Shown piece by piece: positions 1 through 7,523 of a stretch of 17,998 nt of DNA. A program made the translations under genes and the position numbers. The DNA lies in contig JAUWRC010000015.1 of NCBI GenBank assembly GCA_030610745.1, positions 1 through 17,998 on the forward strand, given 5' to 3'. Source of the stretch: Clostridia bacterium (GTDB lineage Bacteria; Aerophobota; Aerophobia; Aerophobales; AE-B3A). Within the stretch, counting starts at the first letter, position 1. The number at the start of each line of letters is the position of its first letter. The notes under the pieces were generated by a model. That model was not told the origin of the DNA. It searched no databases and saw only the letters and a list, made by a program, of their open reading frames with translations.

Positions 1-210
1 AACATCAAAGCTCTGGCCGAGGAACTTTTTAAAGTAACTGATGACCTTCAGGCTCAAATAAATTCTCTGACAGCGGCCAATGATGACCTTCAGACTCAAA
101 TAAATTCTCTGACAGCGGCCAATGAAGGACTTAAGACTCAAAGATTGCTTTTAGGTCTAGGATTTTTGGCGATGACTTATGTGGCTGGAGATGCATCGGG
201 TTGGTGGTAA
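1..210 (+). CDS. C-terminal end of a coiled-coil protein (partial)
   Basis: The frame is open from base 1 and stops with TAA at 208-210; the start lies outside the window. The 69 visible residues hold two copies of a 14-residue unit (DLQAQINSLTAAND, then DLQTQINSLTAANE). Their hydrophobic spacing (L, I, L, N, L at 0, 4, 7, 11, 14) is that of a two-heptad coiled coil. A hydrophobic tail (RLLLGLGFLAMTYVAG) follows and the protein ends in GWW. Repeat type and tail match the gene at 1259-2611, so the two are paralogues. By inference it is an exported or membrane-attached fibrous protein. Its enzymatic role, if any, is unknown. Confidence 0.8.
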   Translation, partial: NIKALAEELFKVTDDLQAQINSLTAANDDLQTQINSLTAANEGLKTQRLLLGLGFLAMTYVAGDASGWW

Positions 211-263
211 TAGGATCATTTCTGAATAAATATTAGGCTAAATAAACATCAAGGAGGAATAAG

Positions 264-878
264 ATGCTAAAGAAGATAGGAATAGAGATAGTGATGATGG
301 CTGTAATTTTGTGCATGACAACTGGCATGGGAATGGCTGAGCAGTCATCTCTAAATGGTTCCATTGAAGAAATCTTAAGTGAACTGCAAGGTTTGCAAGA
401 GGAGCTTGTCCAGTGGAAGGAAGCAGAGGTAGCTGCAGAAGACATAGAGGGAAGGTTAGAAATTGCCAGGGCTAAAGAGGAAGTTTTGTATAAATTAGGA
501 GTGCAGCGATATGAGTTAATCGGTGTGCTCATAGCTAAAGCAGAAGAACGGGCTAAGGAACAGGCTGAGATTAATGAAGAATTGCGAACGAGCATAGGAA
601 GCCTGAAAGCTGAAATAGAAGAACTCAGTATTGAAGTTTCTTTAGCAAAAAAAATGGTTGTAGAAGCAAGGAAAATGGCTGCAACAGCACAAGTTCAAGC
701 CAATCAAGCTATAGAAGAAGTTACAGAATTGGCACAGCGGCATGAAGAAGACATAGCTATGCTTAGGGCGATAATAAATGATCTGGTAATAAGAGTGCAG
801 GGTCTAGAAGAGGGGTTAGGGGAAAAACCTGTCATTAAACTTAAGTCTCTCAAGCCCGAAGAAATTTCTGTGAAATAA
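264..878 (+). CDS. Secreted coiled-coil protein, 204 aa, function unknown
   Basis: The ATG is preceded by a strong ribosome binding site (AAGGAGG, 251-257, 6 nt spacing). Residues 1-25 form a signal peptide: MLKK, then a hydrophobic stretch, ending near GMAEQ. From about residue 30 to 185 the protein is almost entirely charged helix rich in E, K, A, L and Q with heptad spacing, i.e. a coiled coil. The C-terminus (KPVIKLKSLKPEEISVK) is basic and not coiled. There are no cysteines in the mature part and no catalytic motif. It lies 53 nt after one coiled-coil gene and 380 nt before another. It probably acts in the periplasm or on the cell surface as a structural or tethering protein; this is inference. 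I do not recognise a named family. Confidence 0.75.
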   Translation: MLKKIGIEIVMMAVILCMTTGMGMAEQSSLNGSIEEILSELQGLQEELVQWKEAEVAAEDIEGRLEIARAKEEVLYKLGVQRYELIGVLIAKAEERAKEQAEINEELRTSIGSLKAEIEELSIEVSLAKKMVVEARKMAATAQVQANQAIEEVTELAQRHEEDIAMLRAIINDLVIRVQGLEEGLGEKPVIKLKSLKPEEISVK

Positions 879-966
879 AAGCTAACTATAAGCTCTGAGC
901 TGTAAAAAGTCTTAAGTCGTAAGTTATAAGCAATATGAGATACAAGAAACAAGATGTAAGAAGCAG

Positions 967-1016
967 GTAGCGGTCGGATTTATCCGACTATATTGTTTGA
1001 TGAATCAAACCGCTAC
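967..1016. repeat. Dispersed palindromic element with two hairpins
   Basis: Outer arms GTAGCGGT (967-974) and ACCGCTAC (1009-1016) are exact inverted repeats. Inside are two 16-nt perfect hairpins: GTCGGAT-TT-ATCCGAC (973-988) and GTTTGAT-GA-ATCAAAC (995-1010). A related, larger copy with three hairpins lies at 15475-15548 and a half copy at 17241-17261. This is a REP-like repeat family. Whether it acts as DNA or RNA is unknown. Confidence 0.8.
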
Positions 1017-1157
1017 TATACGCTAAAAAGGGTGAGGGGAAAGAAAGCGAAAAACGTAAACTGAAAAATGCAAAGCTAAGACTTGAAAGTAACGTATATC
1101 TAGTAAGTTTTGAATTTTGAGTTATGATTTTTAGTTTTTAGCTTTATGCTACTTAAG

Positions 1158-1226
1158 ATACGAACAACGAGATACGTAATACGCATCACGCACGATGCAA
1201 TACGAAATAGCCGAGTGTAGCGAGGC
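1158..1226 (+). repeat. Heptamer tract (7 units) plus 17-nt GC-rich core
   Basis: Seven contiguous 7-nt words, ATACGAA CAACGAG ATACGTA ATACGCA TCACGCA CGATGCA ATACGAA, fill 1158-1206; ACG sits at a fixed position in all but one. They are followed by GCCGAGTGTAGCGAGGC (1210-1226). The same order (ACGA heptamers, then this core, then TATC) recurs twice on the minus strand at 7524-7693, so this is a composite repeat module. Confidence 0.75.
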
Positions 1227-1258
1227 GTATCTTAAAAAGGGGAGGAGGAGTTAAAAAA

Positions 1259-2611
1259 ATGCTAGGGAAAAAGATATTCACTATATTGAAATGGGGAGGA
1301 GTAGCAATTTTAATTGTATTGTGGGCTCAGATGTCAGTTGTAGCTCAAGAGAGAACTCTAGAGGAGCAATTGAGGGAGACTAAGACAATAATTGATGATC
1401 AGATGTGGATAATCACGCAGCTTAAGGAGAATTTTTTTCAAACAACAAATGAGTTGATGGGAGAAATTGATTCTCTTAAGACTACCTATACTGAACAGGC
1501 AAAAGCTATTAAACCAATCGCTGACAAATACGTGGAGGTAACGGAAAAACTTAGTACCCTAATGGATTCTCTTTCAGTAGAAAGCACCCGGCTTAAGGCT
1601 CTGGTAGAGTCTCTCAGAGGAGAAAGCACCCAACTTAAAGCTCAAATAGAATTTCTTACAGCAAAAATAGAATCTCTCACAGCAAGAAACACTGAATTTA
1701 ATGCTCTTATAAACTCTCTCAGAGGAGAAAGCACCCAACTTAAAGCTCAAGTAGAGTTTCTTACAGCAAGAAATGCTGAACTAGAAAAAGCCAATGCTGA
1801 ACAGGCAAAAGCCATTAAGGAGCTTACCGATAAATATCTTAAGCTGACGGAGGAATTCAATGCTCTGTTGACAAAGATGCTCGCAGCAAAAGAGGCTGAG
1901 GTAGAAGCAACCAGTATTGAGCAGGCTAAAATCATCAAAGAGTTAAATGCTCAGACAAAAGAACTTAATGCTCAGATAAACTCTCTTACCGTGGAAAGCA
2001 CCCAGGTTAATGCTCTGATAGACTCTCTTACAGCAAAAAATACTGAGCTGGAAGTAACCAATACTGAACAGGCAAAGACCATTAAGGAGATGAGTGATGA
2101 TTATCTCAAGATGAGGCAGGAACGTAGTGCTCGAGTAGATCAAATAAACTCTCTTACAGCAAAAAATACTGAACTTAATGTTCAAGTAGACTCTCTTACA
2201 GTAAAAAGTAGTGAACTTAATGTTCAAGTAGACTCTCTTACAGTAAAAAGTAGTGAACTTGATACTCAAGTAAGCTCTCTTACAGCAAAAAATACTGAAC
2301 TTAATGTTCAAGTAGACTCTCTTACAGCAGAGAACAATGGACTTAAAGCAGAGAGCACCGAACTTAAAGCTCAGATAGATTCTCTTACAACAAAAAATAC
2401 CGAGCTGGAAGCAATTAATACTGACCAGGCAAAGACCATTGAAGAAATGACGGAGGATTTCTTTAGAGCAACTGGCGAACTAAACACTGAAGTGAGTTCT
2501 CTGGAAGCCATCAGAGATGAAGAGTTAGCTACGATTAAAAAACTCACGACTCAAAGGATATTTTTGGGTATAGGAATTTTGGTAGCAGCTGTTCTAGCAA
2601 TATCTAAATAG
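1259..2611 (+). CDS. Long coiled-coil protein with N-terminal signal/anchor and C-terminal hydrophobic tail, 450 aa
   Basis: The ATG follows a strong GGAGGAGG ribosome binding site. Residues 1-30 are a signal peptide or signal anchor (LGKKIFTILKW, a hydrophobic core, then VVAQE). Residues 31-430 are a nearly unbroken coiled coil built from 14-residue units such as LNVQVDSLTVKSSE. Hydrophobic a/d positions are L, V, L, with a polar N or S in every second a position, which is typical of parallel dimers. The tail (QRIFLGIGILVAAVLAISK) could be a membrane segment. By the usual rise per helical residue, about 400 residues would span roughly 60 nm. Architecture recalls envelope-spanning tethers such as Thermotoga Omp-alpha, but no SLH domain is present and homology is not claimed. 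The gene ends 10 nt from the convergent rpmE. Confidence 0.8.
   Translation: MLGKKIFTILKWGGVAILIVLWAQMSVVAQERTLEEQLRETKTIIDDQMWIITQLKENFFQTTNELMGEIDSLKTTYTEQAKAIKPIADKYVEVTEKLSTLMDSLSVESTRLKALVESLRGESTQLKAQIEFLTAKIESLTARNTEFNALINSLRGESTQLKAQVEFLTARNAELEKANAEQAKAIKELTDKYLKLTEEFNALLTKMLAAKEAEVEATSIEQAKIIKELNAQTKELNAQINSLTVESTQVNALIDSLTAKNTELEVTNTEQAKTIKEMSDDYLKMRQERSARVDQINSLTAKNTELNVQVDSLTVKSSELNVQVDSLTVKSSELDTQVSSLTAKNTELNVQVDSLTAENNGLKAESTELKAQIDSLTTKNTELEAINTDQAKTIEEMTEDFFRATGELNTEVSSLEAIRDEELATIKKLTTQRIFLGIGILVAAVLAISK
2132..2341 (+). repeat. 42-nt tandem repeat inside the coiled-coil gene
   Basis: Near-identical 42-nt units start at 2174, 2216, 2258 and 2300, with a diverged unit just upstream near 2132. 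Each encodes 14 residues (two heptads). Separate longer duplications inside the same gene (CTCTCAGAGGAGAAAGCACC at 1611 and 1716) are spaced 105 nt apart, also a whole number of heptads. The close DNA identity points to recent unequal recombination or slippage. Confidence 0.85.
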
Positions 2612-2621
2612 CGTACAGCGT

Positions 2622-2822
2622 TTAAGAAAGTTGATATTTCTTTTGGAACTTCTCTATCCTTCTTCCACTGTCGATAAACTTTTGTTTTCCGGTAAAGAAA
2701 GGGTGGCAGTTAGAGCATATCTCTACGTGGAGATTTTGCTTGGTAGATCTGGTTTTATATTCTGCACCGCAGGCACACCTGACAATTGTTTCTGCATAAG
2801 GGGGGTGAATTCCTTTTTTCAT
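2622..2822 (-). CDS. rpmE: Ribosomal protein L31 (zinc-binding type)
   Basis: At 66 residues it has the usual length of bL31. The start (MKKGIHPPY) and the segment ICSNCHPFFTGKQK (about 35-48) are hallmark L31 sequence. C16, C18, C36 and C39 form the zinc site, so this is the C+ form rather than the zinc-independent paralogue. It is a component of the large ribosomal subunit bridging towards the small subunit. Its ATG overlaps the rho stop codon by 4 nt, so it is likely translationally coupled to rho; a rho-rpmE pair is common in bacteria. It is the last gene of the minus-strand operon. Confidence 0.97.
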   Translation of the reverse strand: MKKGIHPPYAETIVRCACGAEYKTRSTKQNLHVEICSNCHPFFTGKQKFIDSGRRIEKFQKKYQLS

Positions 2823-4099
2823 TTTAACATTGCCTCCTTCTTATCCGAACTTTTTCCTAGATGAGAGATGATATCTAAGAATTGTTGGTTATTTTCTGTC
2901 TTTTTCATTACTTTTATTATTGCTTCGACGGGATTTTTGAAATTTTGTTGATTGAGGTAATCTCGAAGAGCCCAGATCATCTTTAATTCTTTTTTATCCA
3001 ATAATAATTCTTCCTTTCTCGTCCCCGACCTATTGATGTCAATAGAAGGGAAGATGCGTCGTTCTGCCAGTTCTCTGGTTAAGCGCAGTTCCATATTGCC
3101 CGTTGCCTTAAATTCCTCAAATATAACCTCCTCCATTTTACTTCCTGTTTCTATCAGGGCTGTGGCTATAATAGTCAGGCTTCCTCCTTCCTCTACCTTG
3201 CGGGCTGCTCCAAAGAATCTTTTAGGATAATGCAGGGTATTGGCATCTATGCCTCCTGAGAGAATCTTACCACTGGTAGGGATGACAAGATTATAAGCTC
3301 GAGCTAGTCTGGTAACACTGTCTAATAGGATTACTACATCGTGGCCTTGTTCTACTAATCTTTTAGCTTTCTCAATGACTAGCTCTGTTACACGGATGTG
3401 ATGTTTCGGTGGTTGATCAAAGGTAGAAAAGACCACTTCCCCTTTTACCGACCTCTCCATATCAGTAACTTCTTCTGGTCGCTCATCAACAAGAAGGACT
3501 ATGAGGTCCACTTCTGGATAATTAGTGGTAATACCGTTGGCAATTTTCTGGAGGAGTATGGTTTTTCCTGTCTTGGGAGGAGCGCCAATGAGTCCTCTTT
3601 GTCCTTTCCCGATAGGAGCGATTAAGTCAATGAGGCGGGTGGAGATATCTTGGGAATTGTTCTCCAGGGTAAGACGCTCCTCGGGGTAGAGAGGGGTGAG
3701 ATTTTCAAATACAGTTCTTTCTTTTGCTTTTTCTGGATCTTCTTCGTTTACCGACTCTACCTTTAATAAAGCAAAGTAATTTTCGCTTTCCTTGGGAGGT
3801 CTGATTAGACCACTTACTGTGTCTCCCTCTCGGAGATCAAAGCGTTTAATTTGAGAGGGAGAGACATATATATCGTCCGGTCCCGAGAGGTAATTAGTAG
3901 TCCTCAAGAATCCATATCCTTCAGTGAGGATGTCTAATACCCCAGCTCCATAAACAGCCCTTTCCCGGTCAATCTCATCTTGAATGATTTTAAATATGAG
4001 ATCCTGTTTCTTTAAATGTTTATAATTCTCTATCTTTTTCTCAGCCGCTATTTCATGCAGCCTGACAATATTTTCCTTTTGCAACTCAGCAATATTCAC
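2819..4099 (-). CDS. rho: Transcription termination factor Rho
   Basis: This hexameric RNA-dependent ATPase/helicase ends untranslated transcripts. Its 426 residues match the usual length. Order of domains: N-terminal helical Rho_N (about 1-45), cold-shock RNA-binding fold (about 52-118, with YGFLR and DDIYVS), then the RecA-like ATPase. Walker A is GAPPKTGKT (172-180), Walker B VVILLD (255-260), followed by the Q-loop region SGGIDANTLHYPKRFFGAAR (281-300). VDERPEEVTDMER (204-216) is the classic Rho segment. There is no long insertion between the RNA-binding and ATPase parts, unlike actinobacterial Rho. Its start overlaps nnr by 14 nt and its stop overlaps rpmE by 4 nt. Confidence 0.98.
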   Translation of the reverse strand: MNIAELQKENIVRLHEIAAEKKIENYKHLKKQDLIFKIIQDEIDRERAVYGAGVLDILTEGYGFLRTTNYLSGPDDIYVSPSQIKRFDLREGDTVSGLIRPPKESENYFALLKVESVNEEDPEKAKERTVFENLTPLYPEERLTLENNSQDISTRLIDLIAPIGKGQRGLIGAPPKTGKTILLQKIANGITTNYPEVDLIVLLVDERPEEVTDMERSVKGEVVFSTFDQPPKHHIRVTELVIEKAKRLVEQGHDVVILLDSVTRLARAYNLVIPTSGKILSGGIDANTLHYPKRFFGAARKVEEGGSLTIIATALIETGSKMEEVIFEEFKATGNMELRLTRELAERRIFPSIDINRSGTRKEELLLDKKELKMIWALRDYLNQQNFKNPVEAIIKVMKKTENNQQFLDIISHLGKSSDKKEAMLK

Positions 4100-5642
4100 T
4101 TTTTATTCTCCTTATAGCCTCTGGAAGATGGGCTAAAATATCGCTAGCTATTAGACTCATTTCCTCTTTTTTTTGAATAGCTAAATCCGCGGCATATCCG
4201 TGAAGGTAGACCCCGGCCTTGGCCGCTTCCAGGGGGGAGATTCCCTGTGCTAATAACCCGCCGATTATACCCGTGAGGACATCTCCAACTCCTGCGCTAG
4301 CCATTCCTGGATTCCCGGTAGAGTTAACCCAACTATTACCTTCCTTGTCGGCTATTATAGTTCTTGCTCCTTTTAAAACAGCGATTGCCCCTGCCTTTTT
4401 AGCTAAGGTAGTGGCAGATTTTATCCTATCCTTTTGAACCTCTTCCAGGGAAATTTTTAAAAGTCTACTCATTTCTCCTGGATGGGGAGTGATTATCAAG
4501 GGAGCCTTATATTTACTTAATAAAGAAACCTGGCCGCTGAGGGCGTTTATTCCATCAGCATCAAGAACCAGGGGAATATTCAGTCGTTTTATGATCATAC
4601 TAACTAACTCTTTACTTTCCTTGTGGCCAGAGATACCCGGGCCCAGGGCTATTGCTTTGCATTTTTGGCTAAATTTTTTGATTTTTTCAAATGCCCTGTA
4701 AGATAAAGTTTTCTCTTTGGTCTCTGGCAGAGGCAGAGTCATTGGCTCGGTCAACTTAATTTCCAGAATAGGGTTTAAGCTTTCAGGAATTCCTAATGTT
4801 ACCAATCCTGCTCCCATCCTTAAGGCAGCCAGAGCTGAGAGACTAGCCGCTCCTGTCATTCCTTCTGAGCCAGCTATGACTAAAAGATGTCCAAAGCTGC
4901 CTTTATGGGAGGATGGTTTTCTATAAAATAAATCTTTAGAGATGTCAGAGGATGTGAGGAGCTCAGACTTAATCCTTTTTTCTTCTGGAGTAGAAGGAAT
5001 TCCTATATCTACTATCTTAATCCTGCCGGCATAATCCATCCCCGGATATAAATATAAGCCCCGTTTAGGATAAGCAAAAGTTACTGTATAGTCTGCTTTC
5101 ACTGCTTCTCCTGCCACCTCTCCTGTATCTGCATCCACTCCTGTAGGAATATCCAGGGCTAGTATATTTTTAGAACAGGTGTTAATTAAAGTAATAACTT
5201 CCTTCATCAATCCACGAGGTGCTCCTCTTGAGCCCGTTCCCAAAATAGCGTCTACTACTACTTCTGCTTCTTTAAGTTCATTTTTTAAAAATTCTACGTC
5301 TTCGGAAGAAGTAATTTCTTTTATAAATATGTCCATTTTTTCAGCAATAGCTAAATTTCGAGCTGCATCTTTTTTGAGTTTCTCCTTTTTACCCAGGAGG
5401 AATATTTTTACCTTTATTCCATAGTTGAAGAGATGCCTTGCTACTACCATTCCGTCTCCTCCATTATTACCGGGACCACAGAATATACCCACATATTTTC
5501 CCTTTAGAGGAGAGTATTCCTTCTCTATTACTTGTGCTGTTTTCAAACCAGCATTCTTCATAAGAACTATGCTGGGAATTCCTATTTTCTTTATTGCCTC
5601 TTCGTCCAGGGAGCGCATTTCTTCAGCAGTAACTAACTTCAT
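4086..5642 (-). CDS. nnr: Bifunctional NAD(P)HX epimerase / ADP-dependent NAD(P)HX dehydratase
   Basis: This cytosolic metabolite-repair enzyme turns damaged, hydrated NADH/NADPH back into the usable cofactors. At 518 residues it is the fused YjeF_N-YjeF_C form. The N-terminal epimerase domain (about 1-215) has GPGNNGGDG at 56-64 and LDIPTGVDADTG further on. The C-terminal ribokinase-like dehydratase domain has GSEGMTGAASLSALAALRMG, ITPHPGEMSRLL and the GNPGMASAGVGDVLTG nucleotide and catalytic motif near the end. Its start overlaps acpS by 4 nt. The acpS-nnr pairing is common in bacteria. All expected motifs are intact. Confidence 0.95.
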   Translation of the reverse strand: MKLVTAEEMRSLDEEAIKKIGIPSIVLMKNAGLKTAQVIEKEYSPLKGKYVGIFCGPGNNGGDGMVVARHLFNYGIKVKIFLLGKKEKLKKDAARNLAIAEKMDIFIKEITSSEDVEFLKNELKEAEVVVDAILGTGSRGAPRGLMKEVITLINTCSKNILALDIPTGVDADTGEVAGEAVKADYTVTFAYPKRGLYLYPGMDYAGRIKIVDIGIPSTPEEKRIKSELLTSSDISKDLFYRKPSSHKGSFGHLLVIAGSEGMTGAASLSALAALRMGAGLVTLGIPESLNPILEIKLTEPMTLPLPETKEKTLSYRAFEKIKKFSQKCKAIALGPGISGHKESKELVSMIIKRLNIPLVLDADGINALSGQVSLLSKYKAPLIITPHPGEMSRLLKISLEEVQKDRIKSATTLAKKAGAIAVLKGARTIIADKEGNSWVNSTGNPGMASAGVGDVLTGIIGGLLAQGISPLEAAKAGVYLHGYAADLAIQKKEEMSLIASDILAHLPEAIRRIKSEYC

Positions 5643-6013
5643 TGTTCTCCTACAGCTATCGCCTCGGCTATAGCATAATTGTTATCGTGGGAGATGCTAA
5701 TGAGGATATTTTTTATGCCCTTTTTGCTCATAACCTCTTTCATTTTTTTCCCAAAATGAAGATAGGGTTTGCCATTTTTAGCGGCTAATATTTCTATGTC
5801 TCGCCAGTTTATTCCCTCTTCCAGGGATTTAAATACAGCCTCTTTGGCAGCGAATCTTCCTGCGAGATAGGTGAGTTTTGCCCTACCCTTGAGCTGAGAG
5901 TTCTGAATTTCCCTGGGAGTAAAAACTTTTTCTTGGAATCGTTCTCCCCATTTATTAAAAGCCTTATTCAGTCTCTTTATCTCAACAATATCTACCCCGA
6001 TTCCTTTGATCAT
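5639..6013 (-). CDS. acpS: Holo-[acyl-carrier-protein] synthase
   Basis: The enzyme transfers 4'-phosphopantetheine from CoA to a serine of acyl carrier protein, activating it for fatty acid synthesis. At 124 residues it has standard AcpS length. GIGVDIVEIKRL near the N-terminus carries the Mg-binding Asp, and GRFAAKEAVFKSL holds the conserved Glu and Lys. NGKPYLHF and ISISHDNNYAIAEA complete the family pattern. It overlaps pdxJ upstream and nnr downstream by 4 nt each (ATGA-type junctions), so all three are probably translationally coupled. Confidence 0.96.
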   Translation of the reverse strand: MIKGIGVDIVEIKRLNKAFNKWGERFQEKVFTPREIQNSQLKGRAKLTYLAGRFAAKEAVFKSLEEGINWRDIEILAAKNGKPYLHFGKKMKEVMSKKGIKNILISISHDNNYAIAEAIAVGEQ

Positions 6014-6723
6014 TCAATTAGCCTGATCATCTCACTTACTGCTTCTTTTATTCCCACCAGGCATGCTCGGGCGATAATAGAGTGGCCTATGCTAAACTCT
6101 TGTATTTCTTCTATTAAACAAACTTTTTTCACGTTTTGATAATTTAACCCATGTCCCGCATTTACTCCCAAGTCAAGCTTTCTTGCCAGGGCCGCTGCTC
6201 CAGCAATTCTTTCCAATTCTGTAGCCATGTCCAATTCAGTCTTAGTTTCGGCATAGAGTCCGGTGTGCAGCTCTACCACATCAGAGCCATATTTATGTGC
6301 TTTTTTAACACTATTGGGAGTAGGATTGATGAACAGAGAAACTGGTATCTTATTCTCCTGGAGAAGAGAAATTACCTCTTTTAACCTGGGGTTAGCTTTG
6401 GAAAGGTCTAATCCTCCTTCAGTGGTTATCTCTTCGTCTTTCTCTGGCACCAGGGTCGCTAGATTCGGCTTTATTTTCAAGGCAATTCTTACTATTTCTT
6501 CGCTGGTTCCCATCTCCAGGTTTAACTTGGTCTGAATTACTCTCCGCAGAAGTTCTAAGTCACGTTCCTGAATATGCCTTCTATCTTTTCTCAGATGGAC
6601 AGTTATTCCTTCTGCTCCTCCCAGCTCTGCCAGAAGGGCAGCCGCCACCGGATCAGGCTCCTTGGCTTCTCTTGCCTGACGCAGCGTAGCTATATGATCA
6701 ATATTCACACTTAATCTTGGCAT
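6010..6723 (-). CDS. pdxJ: Pyridoxine 5'-phosphate synthase
   Basis: PdxJ condenses 1-deoxy-xylulose 5-phosphate with 3-amino-2-oxopropyl phosphate to make pyridoxine 5'-phosphate, the last ring-forming step of DXP-dependent vitamin B6 synthesis. The 237-residue length is normal. RLSVNIDHIATLRQAR at the start, GITVHLRKDRRHIQERDL (about 39-56), LVPEKDEEITTEGGLDL and NAGHGLNYQNV are characteristic of the TIM-barrel family. It starts one base after the dapB stop and overlaps acpS by 4 nt. The preceding enzyme of the pathway, PdxA, may be the gene at 14432-15424. Confidence 0.97.
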   Translation of the reverse strand: MPRLSVNIDHIATLRQAREAKEPDPVAAALLAELGGAEGITVHLRKDRRHIQERDLELLRRVIQTKLNLEMGTSEEIVRIALKIKPNLATLVPEKDEEITTEGGLDLSKANPRLKEVISLLQENKIPVSLFINPTPNSVKKAHKYGSDVVELHTGLYAETKTELDMATELERIAGAAALARKLDLGVNAGHGLNYQNVKKVCLIEEIQEFSIGHSIIARACLVGIKEAVSEMIRLIE

Positions 6724-6724
6724 T

Positions 6725-7513
6725 TTATTTCCTTAATCCCAGAACATCCTGGAGATCATACAATCCTTTTTCTTTCTGGGCCAGAAATTTGGCAGCCAGA
6801 ATAGCTCCCTCTGCAAAAATACTGCGGGATTCAGCTCGGTGGGTGATTTCCAGTCTTTCTTCTTTTCCCATAAATAAGACGGTATGTTCTCCTACTACAT
6901 TTCCTCCCCTTACAGCATGAACACCGACCTCTTCCTTGCTTCTTATTTCTTTGCTTATTCCTTTTCTTCCATATATTCCTACATCGGATAGAACCTTGCC
7001 TTCTGCATCGGCTATAATTTGAGCAATTCTTTTAGCCGTTCCGCTGGGAGCGTCTTTCTTATTACGATGATGTATTTCTATGATTTCTTTGTCAAAATTT
7101 TCCCCCAGAGTTCTGGTTACTTCCTCTACTATGTTATAGAGAAGATTAATCCCTATACTCATATTAGCAGAAAGAACTATGGGAGTGGTGCAGGAGGCTT
7201 CTTTTATTCTGTGATACTCTTCTTCTTTGAAACCAGTAGTACCTATTACTATGGGAGTCCTCTTTTTTTCAGCAATCCTAAGATGTTCTAGAGTTGCTGA
7301 GGGAGTGCTAAATTCAATAATAACACTATCCTTTTCTATTACTTTTTCTAACTCAGAGCTAACCTTAATTTTTCCTCCGAGCTCTTTTCCCAGGAAAGGA
7401 TGCTCAGAGGTTTCTATTGCTCCTATTAATTTTACATCTTTTCTTTGATAAACTTTAGATATAATTTCCTTGCCCATTCTTCCAAGAGCCCCACAAACAA
7501 TGATTTTTAACAT
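6725..7513 (-). CDS. dapB: 4-hydroxy-tetrahydrodipicolinate reductase
   Basis: DapB reduces hydroxy-tetrahydrodipicolinate with NAD(P)H in the diaminopimelate/lysine pathway, which feeds peptidoglycan. Its 262 residues are typical. The N-terminal Rossmann fold shows CGALGRMGKEI (7-17), and GTTGF lies in the cofactor region. EIHHRNKKDAPSGTA (about 146-160) carries the catalytic His pair, Lys and substrate-binding loop. It is the first gene of the six-gene minus-strand operon; the 267 nt upstream are repeats plus the end of ssrA. The leader shows GGAA just before the ATG as a weak ribosome binding site. Confidence 0.96.
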   Translation of the reverse strand: MLKIIVCGALGRMGKEIISKVYQRKDVKLIGAIETSEHPFLGKELGGKIKVSSELEKVIEKDSVIIEFSTPSATLEHLRIAEKKRTPIVIGTTGFKEEEYHRIKEASCTTPIVLSANMSIGINLLYNIVEEVTRTLGENFDKEIIEIHHRNKKDAPSGTAKRIAQIIADAEGKVLSDVGIYGRKGISKEIRSKEEVGVHAVRGGNVVGEHTVLFMGKEERLEITHRAESRSIFAEGAILAAKFLAQKEKGLYDLQDVLGLRK

Positions 7514-7523
7514 TTCCTTAACT

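Larger units (their letters stand above)
879..1258. other. 380-nt intergenic region made mostly of short repeats
   Basis: No convincing gene is present. From about 889 to 966 and 1052 to 1150 the sequence is built from loosely repeated 7-nt words (for example AAGTCTT AAGTCGT AAGTTAT AAGCAAT). A double-hairpin element follows at 967-1016, a cleaner 7-nt tract at 1158-1206 and a GC-rich 17-nt core at 1210-1226. The end (GGGGAGGAGGAG, 1240-1251) is the ribosome binding site of the next gene. I see no confident promoter. Confidence 0.6.

Noticed and set aside
704..952. 82-aa minus-strand frame overlapping the end of the 204-aa coiled-coil gene
   Set aside because: It is mostly antisense to a better supported gene, with no family resemblance.
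967..1016. Insertion-sequence ends or a tRNA-like gene in the GTAGCGG palindrome
   Set aside because: No transposase frame, no tRNA consensus arms, and the element is only 50 nt.
1943..2311. 122-aa minus-strand frame with repeated FCCKRVYL units
   Set aside because: It is the antisense shadow of the 42-nt repeats of the coiled-coil gene, which has the good start, signal peptide and ribosome binding site.
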